From contig NZ_JACJQO010000005.1 in assembly GCF_014696715.1 (NCBI RefSeq), positions 868,001 through 932,000 on the forward strand: a DNA stretch of 64,000 nucleotides. The letters are read 5' to 3'. This DNA comes from Pseudanabaena sp. FACHB-2040 (GTDB lineage: Bacteria > Cyanobacteriota > Cyanobacteriia > Phormidesmidales > Phormidesmidaceae). The notes beneath the pieces were generated by a model. The model was not told the DNA's origin. It saw nothing but the letters and a program-made list of their open reading frames with translations, and searched no databases. The translations under genes were made by a program, and so were the position numbers. Positions 36,068-45,497 of this stretch are shown here, one piece after another (the first letter of the stretch is position 1; the number at the start of each line of letters is the position of its first letter).

Positions 36068-36770
36068 TCTCCTGGCAAATTTGCTCAAAGGCAGCAGCCG
36101 GCTCGGCGGCAGCCGTAATCGGACGACCAATCACCAGGTAAGTCGCTCCGGCCTGCATAGCATCGGCAGGAGACATAGACCGCTGCTGGTCGTTTTTACC
36201 GGCCCAAGCAGGCCGCACGCCTGGGCAAACCAGCGCAAACTCTGATCCCAATACCTGCCGTAGGGCAGCCGCTTCTTGAGGAGAGCAAACCACACCAGAG
36301 AGGCCGCTTTCCTGAGCCAGCAGCGCCATTTGCAGAGCATAGTCCGTTAGCTCCAGAGACACCTTTAGCTCAAAGGCCAAGGCGCGCGCATGAATGCTGG
36401 TAAGCAGCGTCACCGCAATTATTTGGGGAGGTTGAATGCCGACGTCAGCAGCCCCCGTTTGGGCTGCCTCTAAGCAATCAACCAGCGCCGTTTTTCCAGC
36501 TGCTGCGTGAACTGTGAGAAGGTCGACGCCATAGCGAGCTGCAGCCCGACAGGCCCCAGCCATCGTATTGGGAATGTCGTGCAGCTTCAGATCCAAAAAG
36601 ATGCGCTTTTGCCGCTGCTTTAGCTGCTCTAAAATGCCGGGGCCGCTGCTGACAAACAGCTCCAGCCCCACCTTCCAGAATGTAACTTGGGGGAGCCGCT
36701 CCACCAAAGCCAGCGCCTCTCGTTCTGAAGCCACGTCTAGAGGCACGATAATTCGATCAGCTACCGCCAT
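36057..36770 (-). CDS. pyrF: Orotidine-5'-phosphate decarboxylase
   Basis: This enzyme decarboxylates OMP to UMP, the last step of de novo pyrimidine synthesis. The active-site KxxxKxxD region is [13 protein letters not shown] (about 60-72), and the phosphate-binding end is [13 protein letters not shown]. The length, about 237 residues, is standard. ATG 36770 is used; the GTG just before it is also in frame. It follows accB by 21 bases on the same strand, forming an efp-accB-pyrF cluster. Confidence 0.95.
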   Translation of the reverse strand: MAVADRIIVPLDVASEREALALVERLPQVTFWKVGLELFVSSGPGILEQLKQRQKRIFLDLKLHDIPNTMAGACRAAARYGVDLLTVHAAAGKTALVDCLEAAQTGAADVGIQPPQIIAVTLLTSIHARALAFELKVSLELTDYALQMALLAQESGLSGVVCSPQEAAALRQVLGSEFALVCPGVRPAWAGKNDQQRSMSPADAMQAGATYLVIGRPITAAAEPAAAFEQICQEISE

Positions 36771-36791
36771 CACAAATTTCCATGCCTATTC

Positions 36792-37328
36792 CTACGGTTG
36801 GCGCACTAGCATTAGCGGCTGGCCAAACTCAACCGGCTCAGAATTTTCCACTAAAATTTCGACCACTTCTCCGGCTATCTCAGCTTCTAGCTCATTCATC
36901 AGCTTCATCGCTTCGATGATGCAGACCGTCTGGCCACTGCGGATGCGTTCACCCACAGACACAAAGGGGGGCTCATCCGGGCCCGGCGATCGGTAGAAGG
37001 TGCCCACCATTGGTGAGGTAATTTCTACTAGATTTGGGTCGGCTTTGGCTGGGGGTGGCGATGCTTCAGGGGCAGCAGATGCGTTTGTAGACGGTGAATT
37101 GGTCATTGAAGCCGCTGGCGGCATCGCTGCAGCAGGCCCATTAAAGCCAGCGGCAGGATATCCCCCATCGGCTCCAGAACCCCTTGCTTCGGGCAACACG
37201 GCAGCAGCCACCGCAGAATGTTTACGCAGGGTCAGCTCAAACTCAGCACTTTTGAGTGTCAATTCTGCAATGTCAGTCTGGTTGAGTGCTGCAACCAGCT
37301 CCCGAAGCTCGCTAATGTTCAGTTCCAC
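36792..37328 (-). CDS. accB: Biotin carboxyl carrier protein of acetyl-CoA carboxylase
   Basis: A 178-residue BCCP. The C-terminal biotinyl domain (about 98-178) contains the biotin-accepting lysine K142 in EAMKLMNE. The N-terminal helical region is joined to it by an alanine/proline-rich linker (about 45-97). It carries CO2 between biotin carboxylase and carboxyltransferase in fatty-acid synthesis. The start is GTG 37328. It follows efp by 75 bases, the usual neighbour in cyanobacteria. Confidence 0.97.
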   Translation of the reverse strand: MELNISELRELVAALNQTDIAELTLKSAEFELTLRKHSAVAAAVLPEARGSGADGGYPAAGFNGPAAAMPPAASMTNSPSTNASAAPEASPPPAKADPNLVEITSPMVGTFYRSPGPDEPPFVSVGERIRSGQTVCIIEAMKLMNELEAEIAGEVVEILVENSEPVEFGQPLMLVRQP

Positions 37329-37403
37329 TGATAAATCGCCCTATTCCGAAAGAAGATACTCGATGAAAAGCACCTAAATTTACGCTGAAAAGCGGCAAAA
37401 AAG

Positions 37404-37961
37404 CTATTCTCGACCCAGATAGGAATCACTACGAGTATCGATCTTGATCCGCTCACCGATCGAAATAAATAGAGGTACCATGACCTGAGCGCCAGTCTCA
37501 ACAATAGCTGGCTTAGTGCCGCCAGTTGCCGTATCGCCTTTAACGCCAGGATCGGTTTGGGTCACTTCTAGAACAACCGAGTTGGGCATTTCCACCTCAA
37601 TGATTTGTTCCTGCCAACGAACTACGTTGACCGCCATTTCTTCCTTGAGGTACTTCACCCGGTCGCCAATTTGAGCAGCCGTCAGGCGCATTTCTTCATA
37701 GCTCTCCATGTCCATAAAGACGTAGTCTTCGGCTTCCCGATAGGTGTGCTGCATGGTTAGCTTTTCCAGGTTGGCCTGGGGCACCGTTTCTCCAGCCCGG
37801 AAGGTTCGCTCTACAACGCTACCGGTTTGAGCATTCTTTAGCTTAGTGCGAACAAAGGCAGCTCCTTTGCCGGGTTTTACGTGCAGGAACTCGACGACGC
37901 GCCAAACGGAACCATCTAGTTCAATGCTGACGCCGGGGCGAAAATCGTTACTGGAAATCAT
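37404..37961 (-). CDS. efp: Elongation factor P
   Basis: This 185-residue three-domain translation factor relieves ribosome stalling at polyproline stretches. The tip loop is KPGKGAAF with lysine K32 at the position modified in other bacteria. Domain II carries [12 protein letters not shown], and the C-terminus [17 protein letters not shown] is typical. It is the first gene of efp-accB-pyrF and divergent from the cyclophilin gene. Confidence 0.97.
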   Translation of the reverse strand: MISSNDFRPGVSIELDGSVWRVVEFLHVKPGKGAAFVRTKLKNAQTGSVVERTFRAGETVPQANLEKLTMQHTYREAEDYVFMDMESYEEMRLTAAQIGDRVKYLKEEMAVNVVRWQEQIIEVEMPNSVVLEVTQTDPGVKGDTATGGTKPAIVETGAQVMVPLFISIGERIKIDTRSDSYLGRE

Positions 37962-38112
37962 GACACTGGCTACGTTGGATGCAGAACAATCGGCAACTCA
38001 TTTTACCGCCCAGGAGCATCGCGCCACACTTTTCTATTGCAATCCGGTGATGTGGCAAGATTGAGAAGGTGTTTTTTCTGCCCTTCTCGGTGTGCAGTGT
38101 TGGTCAAAACGA

Positions 38113-39252
38113 ATGATTCAAATTCCCCACTGGTTTAAGACTGCTGTGTTGGCGCTAGGTCTCTCGCTGGCGTCTATGGCAGCCGGGCTGCTGCCTGGAT
38201 TAGAAGCATTCGATGTCGCACAGGCTAGCCCTTTGCCTGCTGCCATGACGGTTGCCTACCTGCCTCCGGGCAATGCCATTACCGATGGCAGAGCGCTTCT
38301 GCGAAATGCTCTACCCATTGACAACAAAGAAATCCGCAAGATTCAGGAAAACCTGGAGGTGATCTCCGAGTCCCTGCGCAGCAAGCGCTGGGGCCCCATC
38401 AAATCCAGCGTCACTAAGGTTGAGCAAACTCTCAGCCGGGGGCAGGCCAAAATTTTAGCCGCCATTCCAGAGGACCGTCAGCCGACAGCCCAGTCGTATC
38501 TAGACGACCTTAAGGAAGGGCTCATCCCGCTGCGCGAAGCCATAGACAACCGCGACAAAGAAGCCGTTTGGACCCAGCGGTCTACCTTGCTAGAAGATGT
38601 CAGCTACCTAGAAGAGCTGATGGTGAAGGAGTTTCCCTTTGAGGTGCCAGCGGAGTACAGCAACCTGCCCCAGCTAAAAGGGCGCGCCACAATTGAGTTT
38701 CAAACCAGCAAGGGCAATCTGGTCGCTGTGTTAGACGGTTACAGTGCTCCAGTGACGGCGGGCAACTTCCTTGATCTGATCCAGCGAGGATTTTATGACG
38801 GAGTAGAGTTTACCCGAGCAGAAGACAACTACGTGCTGCAAACAGGTGATCCGGCAGGGCCTGAAGACGGCTTTATCGATCCAAAGACAAAGCAATACCG
38901 GGCGATCCCGCTGGAAATCTTGGTTGCGGGCGACGATCAGCCCGTCTATGGCAGCACCCTAGAAGACTTGGGCCGCTTCCTAGATAATCCGGTGCTGCCC
39001 TTTTCTGCTTTTGGCACCTTGGGCATGGCTCGTCCGGGCAATGATGTCAATGGCGGGTCCTCTCAGTTTTTCTTTTTCTTGTTTGAGCCAGAGCTGACTC
39101 CAGCGGGCCTGAATCTACTCGATGGCCGCTATTCGGTTTTTGGCTATGTAGTTGAAAACAAAGAGGTGCTGGAGCAGCTAAAGCAGGGCGATCGCATCGA
39201 TAAGGTGCAGGTGCTCTCGGGACTGGAGAACTTGGTGCAGCCAGAGGCGTGA
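38113..39252 (+). CDS. Lumenal or periplasmic cyclophilin, TLP40-like
   Basis: A 379-residue peptidyl-prolyl isomerase. The signal peptide is at about 1-38 (AVLALGLSLASMAAGLLPG, then VAQASP). A helical domain (about 65-180, EIRKIQENLEVISESLRSKRW) resembles the N-terminal part of thylakoid TLP40, which binds a phosphatase. The cyclophilin fold spans about 185-375 (VTAGNFLDLIQRGFYDGVEF, then GSSQFFFFLFEP). ATG 38113 is preferred over an in-frame GTG at 38092. A thylakoid lumen or periplasmic location is inferred from the signal peptide. Confidence 0.9.
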   Translation: MIQIPHWFKTAVLALGLSLASMAAGLLPGLEAFDVAQASPLPAAMTVAYLPPGNAITDGRALLRNALPIDNKEIRKIQENLEVISESLRSKRWGPIKSSVTKVEQTLSRGQAKILAAIPEDRQPTAQSYLDDLKEGLIPLREAIDNRDKEAVWTQRSTLLEDVSYLEELMVKEFPFEVPAEYSNLPQLKGRATIEFQTSKGNLVAVLDGYSAPVTAGNFLDLIQRGFYDGVEFTRAEDNYVLQTGDPAGPEDGFIDPKTKQYRAIPLEILVAGDDQPVYGSTLEDLGRFLDNPVLPFSAFGTLGMARPGNDVNGGSSQFFFFLFEPELTPAGLNLLDGRYSVFGYVVENKEVLEQLKQGDRIDKVQVLSGLENLVQPEA

Positions 39253-39271
39253 GAAATGAGTGGGTGGATGA

Positions 39272-39311
39272 GTGGATAAGAAAGTGAAAAATTTAGTTGT
39301 TGCTTATCCAC
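39272..39311. terminator. Possible hairpin after the cyclophilin gene
   Basis: GTGGATAAG (39272-39280) pairs with CTTATCCAC (39303-39311) around a 22-nt loop rich in A and T. It sits 20 bases after the cyclophilin stop and within a stretch of CATCCACC-type words common in cyanobacterial intergenic DNA. No clean T run follows. Confidence 0.45.
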
Positions 39312-39356
39312 CCTCCTAGCCATCTACCTTCCTACCCATCCACCCTTCTATCCTTT

Positions 39357-40466
39357 ATGACCACAGTGCGTGACCTAGGCGAACTAGGGCTGCTGGAGCG
39401 GCTGCGGCCTTTTTGCTCGCGGGAAATTGTTGGCGATGATGCGGCGGTGCTGGCGCTGCCGCCAGGGCAGCGGCTGGTGGTGACGACGGATGTGCTGGTA
39501 GATGGGGTGCACTTTAGCGATCGCACCACGGCCCCTTTTGATGTGGGCTGGCGAGCCACCGCTGCGAATTTGTCTGATTTAGCGGCGATGGGAGCTGCGC
39601 CGCTAGGTCTGACTGTGGGCCTGAGCCTGCCCGGACAGACGCCTGTTGACTGGGTAGAGGGGCTGTACCAGGGTATGGCGGCGTGTTTGCAGCGCTTTGG
39701 TGGGGAAATCTACGGCGGTGATCTGTGCCGTTCAGACACGGTTACTGTTGCAATTACGGCTCTGGGGGCAGTTTTGCCTGAGCGGGTTTTGTATCGCCAC
39801 AGGGCGCAGCCGGGGCAGGCAATTGTTGCTACGGGCTACCATGGGCTGTCTCGGGCGGGGCTAGAGGTGCTGCTTCAGCCTGAAGCTTGGACAGGAGTGC
39901 CCGCTGCAGTCCAGGCAGAGTGGATGCAAGCACATCGTCGACCTATTCCCCGGTTCGACGTGCTGCCGCTGCTGCAGAGAGGATTAGAGGCGGGCTTGGC
40001 TCAAGATCAACCTATTGCCGCGATGGATAGCAGCGATGGGCGTCGACCTATTCCCCGGTTCGACGTGCTGCCGCTGCTGCAGAGAGGATTAGAGGCGGGC
40101 TTGGCTCAAGATCAACCTATTGCCGCGATGGATAGCAGCGATGGGTTAGCTAATGCTGTTGTGCAGCTTTGTCGGGCCAGCGGGGTGGGAGCCAGGCTAG
40201 AACGATCTCAACTGCCCCTACATTCCAACCTAGTGCGCTGGGTAGGAGCTGAGCGGGCCGTTGACTGGGCGCTTTATGGCGGTGAGGACTTTGAGCTGGT
40301 GCTTTGCTTGGCCCCCAATCTAGCTCAGACGATTGTGGAGCAGCTAGGGAAGGGAGCAGCCGTGGTAGGTGAAGTGACCACCGAGCTAGCAGTGCAGCTG
40401 CAGGTTGAGCAACATGGAGCAGCTATTTTGTTAAATACTGGCCAAGAATTTCAGCACTTTGGGTAG
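39357..40466 (+). CDS. thiL: Thiamine-monophosphate kinase with internal duplication
   Basis: ThiL phosphorylates thiamine monophosphate to thiamine diphosphate. It has VGDDAAV (about 25-31), TTDVLVDGVHF (43-53) and the GDLCRSDTV region. The protein is 369 residues, about 35 more than usual, because residues 194-228 and 229-263 are an exact tandem copy containing the conserved AAMDSSDG motif. Only the second copy runs into the normal SSDGLANAVVQL. Removing one copy gives a standard ThiL of 334 residues. ATG 39357 is chosen over upstream codons in a CATCCACC stretch. Whether this protein is active is uncertain. Confidence 0.92.
   Translation: MTTVRDLGELGLLERLRPFCSREIVGDDAAVLALPPGQRLVVTTDVLVDGVHFSDRTTAPFDVGWRATAANLSDLAAMGAAPLGLTVGLSLPGQTPVDWVEGLYQGMAACLQRFGGEIYGGDLCRSDTVTVAITALGAVLPERVLYRHRAQPGQAIVATGYHGLSRAGLEVLLQPEAWTGVPAAVQAEWMQAHRRPIPRFDVLPLLQRGLEAGLAQDQPIAAMDSSDGRRPIPRFDVLPLLQRGLEAGLAQDQPIAAMDSSDGLANAVVQLCRASGVGARLERSQLPLHSNLVRWVGAERAVDWALYGGEDFELVLCLAPNLAQTIVEQLGKGAAVVGEVTTELAVQLQVEQHGAAILLNTGQEFQHFG
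39936..40145 (+). repeat. Perfect 105-bp in-frame tandem duplication in thiL
   Basis: Bases 39936-40040 and 40041-40145 are identical over all 105 positions. The unit is 35 codons, starts at CGTCGACC and ends at AGCGATGGG, and duplicates an ATP/Mg-binding segment. Zero divergence points to a very recent event or to an assembly artefact. Confidence 0.95.
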
Positions 40467-40495
40467 ACCCGTTACAAAATCACTGTGACGGGTCT
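40465..40495 (+). terminator. Hairpin at the thiL stop
   Basis: AGACCCGTTAC (40465-40475) pairs with GTGACGGGTCT (40485-40495) over 11 bp with one G-U pair and a 9-nt loop. It overlaps the thiL stop codon. It is followed by AAAACC, not a T run, so it may be factor-dependent or an RNA stability element. Confidence 0.55.
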
Positions 40496-40587
40496 AAAAC
40501 CTCTCTGCACTCTGGGAGAAAACGTTTGATCTATCGCTATCTATGATGGTAGTGCTGCGATAGTCGGGTTGTTTTTGCCCGCTGGCA

Positions 40588-40601
40588 CCCTCCTAGGAGG
40601 G
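40588..40601. promoter_or_regulatory. 14-bp perfect palindrome upstream of the lipoprotein gene
   Basis: CCCTCCTAGGAGGG is fully self-complementary and lies 24 bases before the lipoprotein ATG, flanked by TGCC and GGCA that extend the symmetry. Its place between promoter and start codon suits a dimeric regulator or an RNA hairpin that could hide the ribosome binding site (AGGGG near 40612-40617). Confidence 0.45.
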
Positions 40602-40625
40602 GCAACGATTTTAAGGGGTTGATCT

Positions 40626-41405
40626 ATGAAAAGTCTTTTAAAGATGACTACTTTGGGGGTGATGGTCGCGGCAACCCTTACCGTCGCAGGCTGCAGACGC
40701 AACGAGACGCCTGAGGTAGTTGCACCCGTTCCCACCTCAACCGAAATCCCTACGGCTCAAACTGACTCTCCAACAGCTCCGACAGCGACGCCAGCCCCAA
40801 CCCAACCCACAACCACAACAGCCGGGGCCGAGGGCACGACGCTTAACCCACCCAAAAGTGGCAGGCTCACTGCTCAGCAGGCAGGCGCTCAGGTTAACTT
40901 GCGATCGCAACCCAATGCCCAGTCCAGCTCCAAAGGTTACGGCCTGGTCGGTGACTCAGTGCAACTCTTGCGGGCAGCGGAGGGGAACGACAACCTGACC
41001 TGGTACTACGTCAAATTTCAGGAATCTGGGGCCGAGGGCTGGATTCGCGGCGACTTTATCGACACCTCTGACGGGCCCGTTGCAGCCGCCAGCCAGTCAG
41101 TGGCAGCGACCACCCTAGAGTGCGAGGGCCTCTTTGAAGAGACCGTATTTATCGCCCGCTATAGCGGCAGCGGCTTTACCCGAATTGACTTTAGGAACCT
41201 GGAGACCAACACCAGCTTTGGCGGCAACTTGAGCTATCAAGGCGAAAACAGCCAGGGGCAGCCCACGTTTACGGGCAGCGTAACAGCTCCAGCAGGCGGC
41301 TCCTATCAGGCCAGAATTACCGATCTGTCTGGGGGCAATCCTAGGTCTGGTTCCCAGGTTGCCCTCGACTACGAAGGCATTCCGGCTAGCGGCATTTGTA
41401 AGTAG
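40626..41405 (+). CDS. SH3b-domain lipoprotein
   Basis: A 259-residue exported lipoprotein. The signal peptide has a lipobox VAGC (C23). A long Thr/Pro/Ala-rich linker (about 30-75) follows, then an SH3b domain (AQVNLRSQPNAQSSSKGYG to GAEGWIRGDFI, about 87-148). The C-terminal 100 residues are beta-rich with C-terminal cysteines, no known family. SH3b domains usually bind cell wall peptides; a peptidoglycan-contact role is inferred. Confidence 0.8.
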   Translation: MKSLLKMTTLGVMVAATLTVAGCRRNETPEVVAPVPTSTEIPTAQTDSPTAPTATPAPTQPTTTTAGAEGTTLNPPKSGRLTAQQAGAQVNLRSQPNAQSSSKGYGLVGDSVQLLRAAEGNDNLTWYYVKFQESGAEGWIRGDFIDTSDGPVAAASQSVAATTLECEGLFEETVFIARYSGSGFTRIDFRNLETNTSFGGNLSYQGENSQGQPTFTGSVTAPAGGSYQARITDLSGGNPRSGSQVALDYEGIPASGICK

Positions 41406-41450
41406 AGGGTTAAAGGCCAAGGATCTGCTTGCAGGAGCGATCGCAACCCG

Positions 41451-41486
41451 CAAAAAAAGCCCCGCTCTGACTAGCAGAGCGGGGCT
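41451..41486 (-). terminator. Strong terminator between the lipoprotein gene and clpC
   Basis: AGCCCCGCTCTG (41458-41469) and CAGAGCGGGGCT (41475-41486) form a perfect 12-bp stem with a 5-nt loop. On the minus strand it is followed by seven T residues, giving a classic terminator 41 bases after the clpC stop; it may also help end the rightward lipoprotein transcript. Confidence 0.9.
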
Positions 41487-41526
41487 ACCCGGTTTTAGAG
41501 CATTACGCTCTCACAAGGAATCTAAC

Positions 41527-43998
41527 TTATCGAGAAGCGCCCGCCAGGGCCGGTAGGCGATCAGGACGAGCAGTCGGTTCGCCATCTTCGTCGATGTCTA
41601 GCACAACTGTGTCACCGTCTTTAACGCGTCCAGCCAAAATGCCTTCGGCCAGAGCGTCTTCAACCAGGCGGGAGATGGCTCGGCGCATGGGTCGAGCCCC
41701 GTAGCGCGGATCGTAGCCGTCTCGGATCAACCGCTCCTTAAAGGCATCGGTCAGCCTGACTTCGATAGAGCGCTCTTCCAGGCGATGGTTGACCTCGTTC
41801 ATCATAAGGTCAGCGATCTGCATGACTTCATCGCGGTTGAGCTGGCGGAAGACGATGATCTCGTCTAGCCGGTTCAGCATCTCCGGACGGAAGTACTGCT
41901 TCATCTCCTCGTTGACTAGGTTGCGGATGTTGTTGTACTGATTCATTTCCGCATCTCCTGTCGCGAAGTCGAAGCCCAGGCCACCGCCACCCTTTTCGAT
42001 CACTTTTGACCCAATATTCGAGGTCATGATGATCAGCGTGTTGCGGAAGCTGATGGTGCGACCTTTGGCCTCGCTGAGGCGACCATCGTCGAGCACCTGA
42101 AGCAGGATGTTGAAGACATCAGGGTGAGCCTTCTCGATCTCATCCAGCAGAATCACAGAGTAGGGCTTGCGACGAACCGCTTCGGTCAGCTGGCCTCCCT
42201 CGTCATAGCCAACGAATCCGGGAGGGGCTCCGATCAGCTTGGAGACGGTATGGCTCTCCATAAATTCAGACATGTCGAGGCGGATCAGGGCCTCTTCGCT
42301 GCCAAACAGAGCCACAGCCAGCGCTTTCGCCAATTCTGTCTTACCGACGCCAGTTGGGCCGGAGAAGATCAGGCTAGCAATCGGCCTGTCAGGGCTAGAC
42401 AGTCCCACCCGAGAGCGGCGAATGGCGCGGGAAACCGCAACCACTGCTTCGTGCTGGCCGATGACGCGCTCATGGAGCACATCTTCCATGTGAACCAGGC
42501 GGGCCGACTCAGTTTCGGTCATCCGGTTCACAGGGATACCTGTCCAGGAGGCCACAATATCGGCGATGTTGTTTTCATCAACGGTGGGAACCGCTGCAGC
42601 AACTTGGGAGGACGTGCCCTCAGCCGTTAGCTGCTGGAGCAGGGTGGTTTTGCGATCGCGCAGCCCTTGCGCCTTACCAAAGTCTTGAGTCTGAATCGCG
42701 GCATCAAGATCTTTATTGACCTGCCGCAGCTCTAGCTTCAGTTCCTTAGAGGGGTACTTGGGCAGATAGCGCAGCTTGATCTGCGAGGCGGCCTCGTCAA
42801 TCAGGTCAATGGCTTTGTCCGGCAGGTGACGATCGGTGATGTAGCGATCTGAGAGCTGGGCGGCAGCTTCTAGAGCCACATCCGTCAGCCGCACCTGGTG
42901 GAACTGCTCATAGCGGCTTCGTAGACCCTGAAGGATCTCGACTGTCTCATCCACCGAGGGAGGGGCAATCGTGACCGGCTGGAAACGCCGCTCTAGAGCC
43001 GCATCGCGCTCGATGTGCTTGCGGTACTCATCTAGGGTGGTCGCTCCAATGCACTGGAGTTCACCGCGAGCCAGGGCCGGCTTGAGCATGTTTGCCGCAT
43101 CTAGCCCACCCTCTAGGGAGCCTGCGCCCACTAGGGTATGAATTTCGTCAATTACCAGAATGATGTTGGGGTCGCGTCGCAGCTCCTCAATCACCTGGGT
43201 TAGCCGCTCCTCAAAGTCACCCCGGAAACGAGTGCCCGCTATTAGCAGGCTCATGTCAAGCATGATCACTCGCTTGTCTATCAGGGTTTCGGGAACGTCT
43301 TGGTTAACGATGCGCTGGGCTAGGCCTTCTGCGATCGCAGTTTTGCCCACACCCGGTTCACCGATTAAAACAGGGTTGTTTTTGGTACGGCGGCCCAAAA
43401 TTTGGACGACACGCTCGATCTCTTTACTGCGGCCTACGACTGGGTCGATGCTGCCAGCGGTAGCCCGTTCGGTCAGATCGACACCAAACTCGCCTAGAAC
43501 TTTGTTGCGACGGCGAGACTCACGCCCCTGGCGGTTTTCGGAACCCCCTGTGGGAATGGCGGCAGCTTCTCCTAGGTTGCGGATAATCTGAGAGCGAACT
43601 TTCGCCGGATCTACTCCCAGATTGCTGAGCACTCGGTAAGCGACGCTTTCAGTATTTTGCGTCAGGCTCAACAGTAGGTGCTCAGGCTCAACGTAGGCGG
43701 AGTCTAGTTTGCGGGCTTCCTGAAAAGCTTGCTCAAAGACCTGCTTAACTTTCGGGGTAAAAGGGATTTCTGGGGGGACATTGCTGCTGCCGCGCCCAAT
43801 AATGGCCTCTACCTCGGTTCGAGCATCATTTAAGTTGACGCCCATTTCCTTGAGCACCCTGGCCGATAGGCTAGAGCCCTCTTTCAAAATACCCAGCAGC
43901 AGCTGCTCAGTTCCGACAAAGTTGTGGCGGAGACGGCGTGCTTCTTCTTGGGCTTTCATGATCACAGCAATAGCTGTGTTGGTGAAGTGTTCAAACAT
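41527..43998 (-). CDS. clpC: ClpC, AAA+ chaperone of the Clp protease
   Basis: An 823-residue HSP100 unfoldase that feeds proteins into ClpP. Clp N-domain repeats (about 5-145), AAA-1 with Walker [10 protein letters not shown] (about 213), a UVR-type middle region (about 420-470), AAA-2 with [10 protein letters not shown] (about 555) and the C-terminal D2-small domain are all present. The length and sequence match cyanobacterial ClpC, an essential protein. No MecA or ClpP gene is in the window. Confidence 0.97.
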   Translation of the reverse strand: MFEHFTNTAIAVIMKAQEEARRLRHNFVGTEQLLLGILKEGSSLSARVLKEMGVNLNDARTEVEAIIGRGSSNVPPEIPFTPKVKQVFEQAFQEARKLDSAYVEPEHLLLSLTQNTESVAYRVLSNLGVDPAKVRSQIIRNLGEAAAIPTGGSENRQGRESRRRNKVLGEFGVDLTERATAGSIDPVVGRSKEIERVVQILGRRTKNNPVLIGEPGVGKTAIAEGLAQRIVNQDVPETLIDKRVIMLDMSLLIAGTRFRGDFEERLTQVIEELRRDPNIILVIDEIHTLVGAGSLEGGLDAANMLKPALARGELQCIGATTLDEYRKHIERDAALERRFQPVTIAPPSVDETVEILQGLRSRYEQFHQVRLTDVALEAAAQLSDRYITDRHLPDKAIDLIDEAASQIKLRYLPKYPSKELKLELRQVNKDLDAAIQTQDFGKAQGLRDRKTTLLQQLTAEGTSSQVAAAVPTVDENNIADIVASWTGIPVNRMTETESARLVHMEDVLHERVIGQHEAVVAVSRAIRRSRVGLSSPDRPIASLIFSGPTGVGKTELAKALAVALFGSEEALIRLDMSEFMESHTVSKLIGAPPGFVGYDEGGQLTEAVRRKPYSVILLDEIEKAHPDVFNILLQVLDDGRLSEAKGRTISFRNTLIIMTSNIGSKVIEKGGGGLGFDFATGDAEMNQYNNIRNLVNEEMKQYFRPEMLNRLDEIIVFRQLNRDEVMQIADLMMNEVNHRLEERSIEVRLTDAFKERLIRDGYDPRYGARPMRRAISRLVEDALAEGILAGRVKDGDTVVLDIDEDGEPTARPDRLPALAGASR

Positions 43999-44385
43999 AT
44001 TGGTTATTGCCTATCCAGGTCTCCGGAAGCCCAATTGGGCCAGCGTTGTCTAAACAGATCCCAGATCAATCACCCACTACGGGATAGGGCCATTGATCTA
44101 GCGTGTAAAGTTTTCTATCCCGTATCACTACTGTACGCAGAATCTAGGCGTTTATCAGTGGGGAGAACCGTAGTCCTGAGGTGGGTTAATACAAATGTCC
44201 CCCTCTATGGAGCTTGGCTCTTCCAGCAAGAAGCCCCTGAGACCTCATAAAGCTCTTCTCTGAGAAGAGTTTACATAACTTAATTATATTTGTTGCGTTG
44301 AAGCCGCGCAAATCAATAGGTTAATTGTTAGTCCTTGTTTTAAGCTAGTTTGACTTTTACATTTCAGATATAGACCTTTAGGACG
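43999..44385. other. Divergent intergenic region, clpC upstream
   Basis: No gene is seen. It must hold the clpC promoter and that of the small gene at 44386. An 8-bp arm inverted repeat CTCTTCTC-T-GAGAAGAG lies at 44253-44269, followed by an AT-rich stretch; it is a candidate operator or weak terminator. Confidence 0.45.
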
Positions 44386-44625
44386 ATGACAGCTTCCTTT
44401 CAACCAACTCACTATCTGGTTTCTAGATCTCGCAAAGTCCCTGTCAGGGTTGTATCAGGAGAGGTGCGATCGCAGGTCTTTACCGAGCGAGAGTGGCTTG
44501 ACAATCAAGAGCCTGCCTTTGAACTGTACGCCAAGCTAGGTCTTTACTGCCGAGGGGTACAAATCGTAGGCTATCACCTGGAGCCCCTGGCAGCGCCAGC
44601 GCCAGCCTCTGCCTCAATGGGCTGA
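44386..44625 (+). CDS. Small conserved hypothetical protein
   Basis: A 79-residue soluble protein, beta-rich in the first two thirds (HYLVSRSRKVPVRVVSGEVR, then FTEREWLDNQEPAFELYAKLG) with a short Ala/Pro tail. It has one cysteine and no signal. The sequence has a real protein look and is found in cyanobacteria as far as I can recall, but I cannot assign a function. It is divergent from clpC. Confidence 0.6.
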   Translation: MTASFQPTHYLVSRSRKVPVRVVSGEVRSQVFTEREWLDNQEPAFELYAKLGLYCRGVQIVGYHLEPLAAPAPASASMG

Positions 44626-44688
44626 TCCAGGCCTAGCGCCCCTACATCGATCCCACAAAGATCCCGCAAATCGATTCCACACAAAAAG

Positions 44689-44729
44689 GGCGGCACTGTG
44701 ATCTTGGGTATAAAACCCACAGCGCCGCC
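44689..44729 (-). terminator. Terminator for the 170-residue exported protein gene
   Basis: GGCGGCACTGTG (44689-44700) pairs with CACAGCGCCGCC (44718-44729) over 12 bp with one mismatch. On the minus strand the stem is followed by CTTTTTG. It lies 69 bases beyond the stop of the leftward gene. Confidence 0.65.
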
Positions 44730-44797
44730 ACTTGTCTAGAGGGAAGTTGTCAGAGAAATCTTTAGAAAACCTAGAAAACTGCGTGTGAGAGGCCCAG

Positions 44798-45310
44798 CTA
44801 CAGCGGATGGTCAGCCAGACAGGTGCTCAAAATCTCCTGATCGGATCCACTGAGGTCGTTCAGCCGATTGAACCCTTCGATCTGAACTGGGAGCAATACC
44901 CCAGATGCACCAGCAACGGGCACCGGATCAACAGCCAGAGCCAGCTGGAAGGGATGGGACGTTCTCTCATAGCTGTCAACGACAGACAGATCTAGTTCCT
45001 GCCCTGTTACCGTGCCATGAAAGCAATCAAAGGAGGAAGACGGCTGATAAAAAGCCCCCACCACCCGATCCTGCTGCACCTGAAGCAGGATGTAGGTGCT
45101 GCCCGCAACGTCAGCTGTTTGAGCCTCCCCATAGAGATACTGCCCGTCTGCTAGCGGTGAACTGGCCTGGAGGGGAGCTTGGGTCACCAAGGCAAGCAAG
45201 CCCGTCAATAGGCTAGTGCCAATGGCAACTGCCAGAGACCGCTGGCGATTCTGTTGAAAGGCCGTTTGTAGTGGGGAGAAAACAGATGCAGCCAGGGGGA
45301 GGGCGGTCAT
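44798..45310 (-). CDS. Conserved exported hypothetical protein
   Basis: A 170-residue protein with a hydrophobic signal segment near residues 26-50 (LAVAIGTSLLTGLLALVTQAPLQAS). The mature part is beta-rich (GQYLYGEAQTADVAGSTYIL, then GAFYQPSSSFDCFHGTVTG) with two cysteines that could pair. Such proteins occur in cyanobacteria; no role is known. The terminator at 44689-44729 marks the end of its transcript. Confidence 0.7.
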   Translation of the reverse strand: MTALPLAASVFSPLQTAFQQNRQRSLAVAIGTSLLTGLLALVTQAPLQASSPLADGQYLYGEAQTADVAGSTYILLQVQQDRVVGAFYQPSSSFDCFHGTVTGQELDLSVVDSYERTSHPFQLALAVDPVPVAGASGVLLPVQIEGFNRLNDLSGSDQEILSTCLADHPL

Positions 45311-45497
45311 AGGGGTGCAATTAGTGCGTCACTATTACTATCAAGCTCAACTAGGGAATTTCCAGTGATGAAGTGCCAAAATCCTGGTGATTTTCCCGAT
45401 ATTTCCCTGTGATCTGGATCAGGAGCTCCATAAGCTAAGCAATACTGCGCCCTAGAAGCATCTGTTTAGAACGGCTACGGCTACTTAAGGGAAACGT

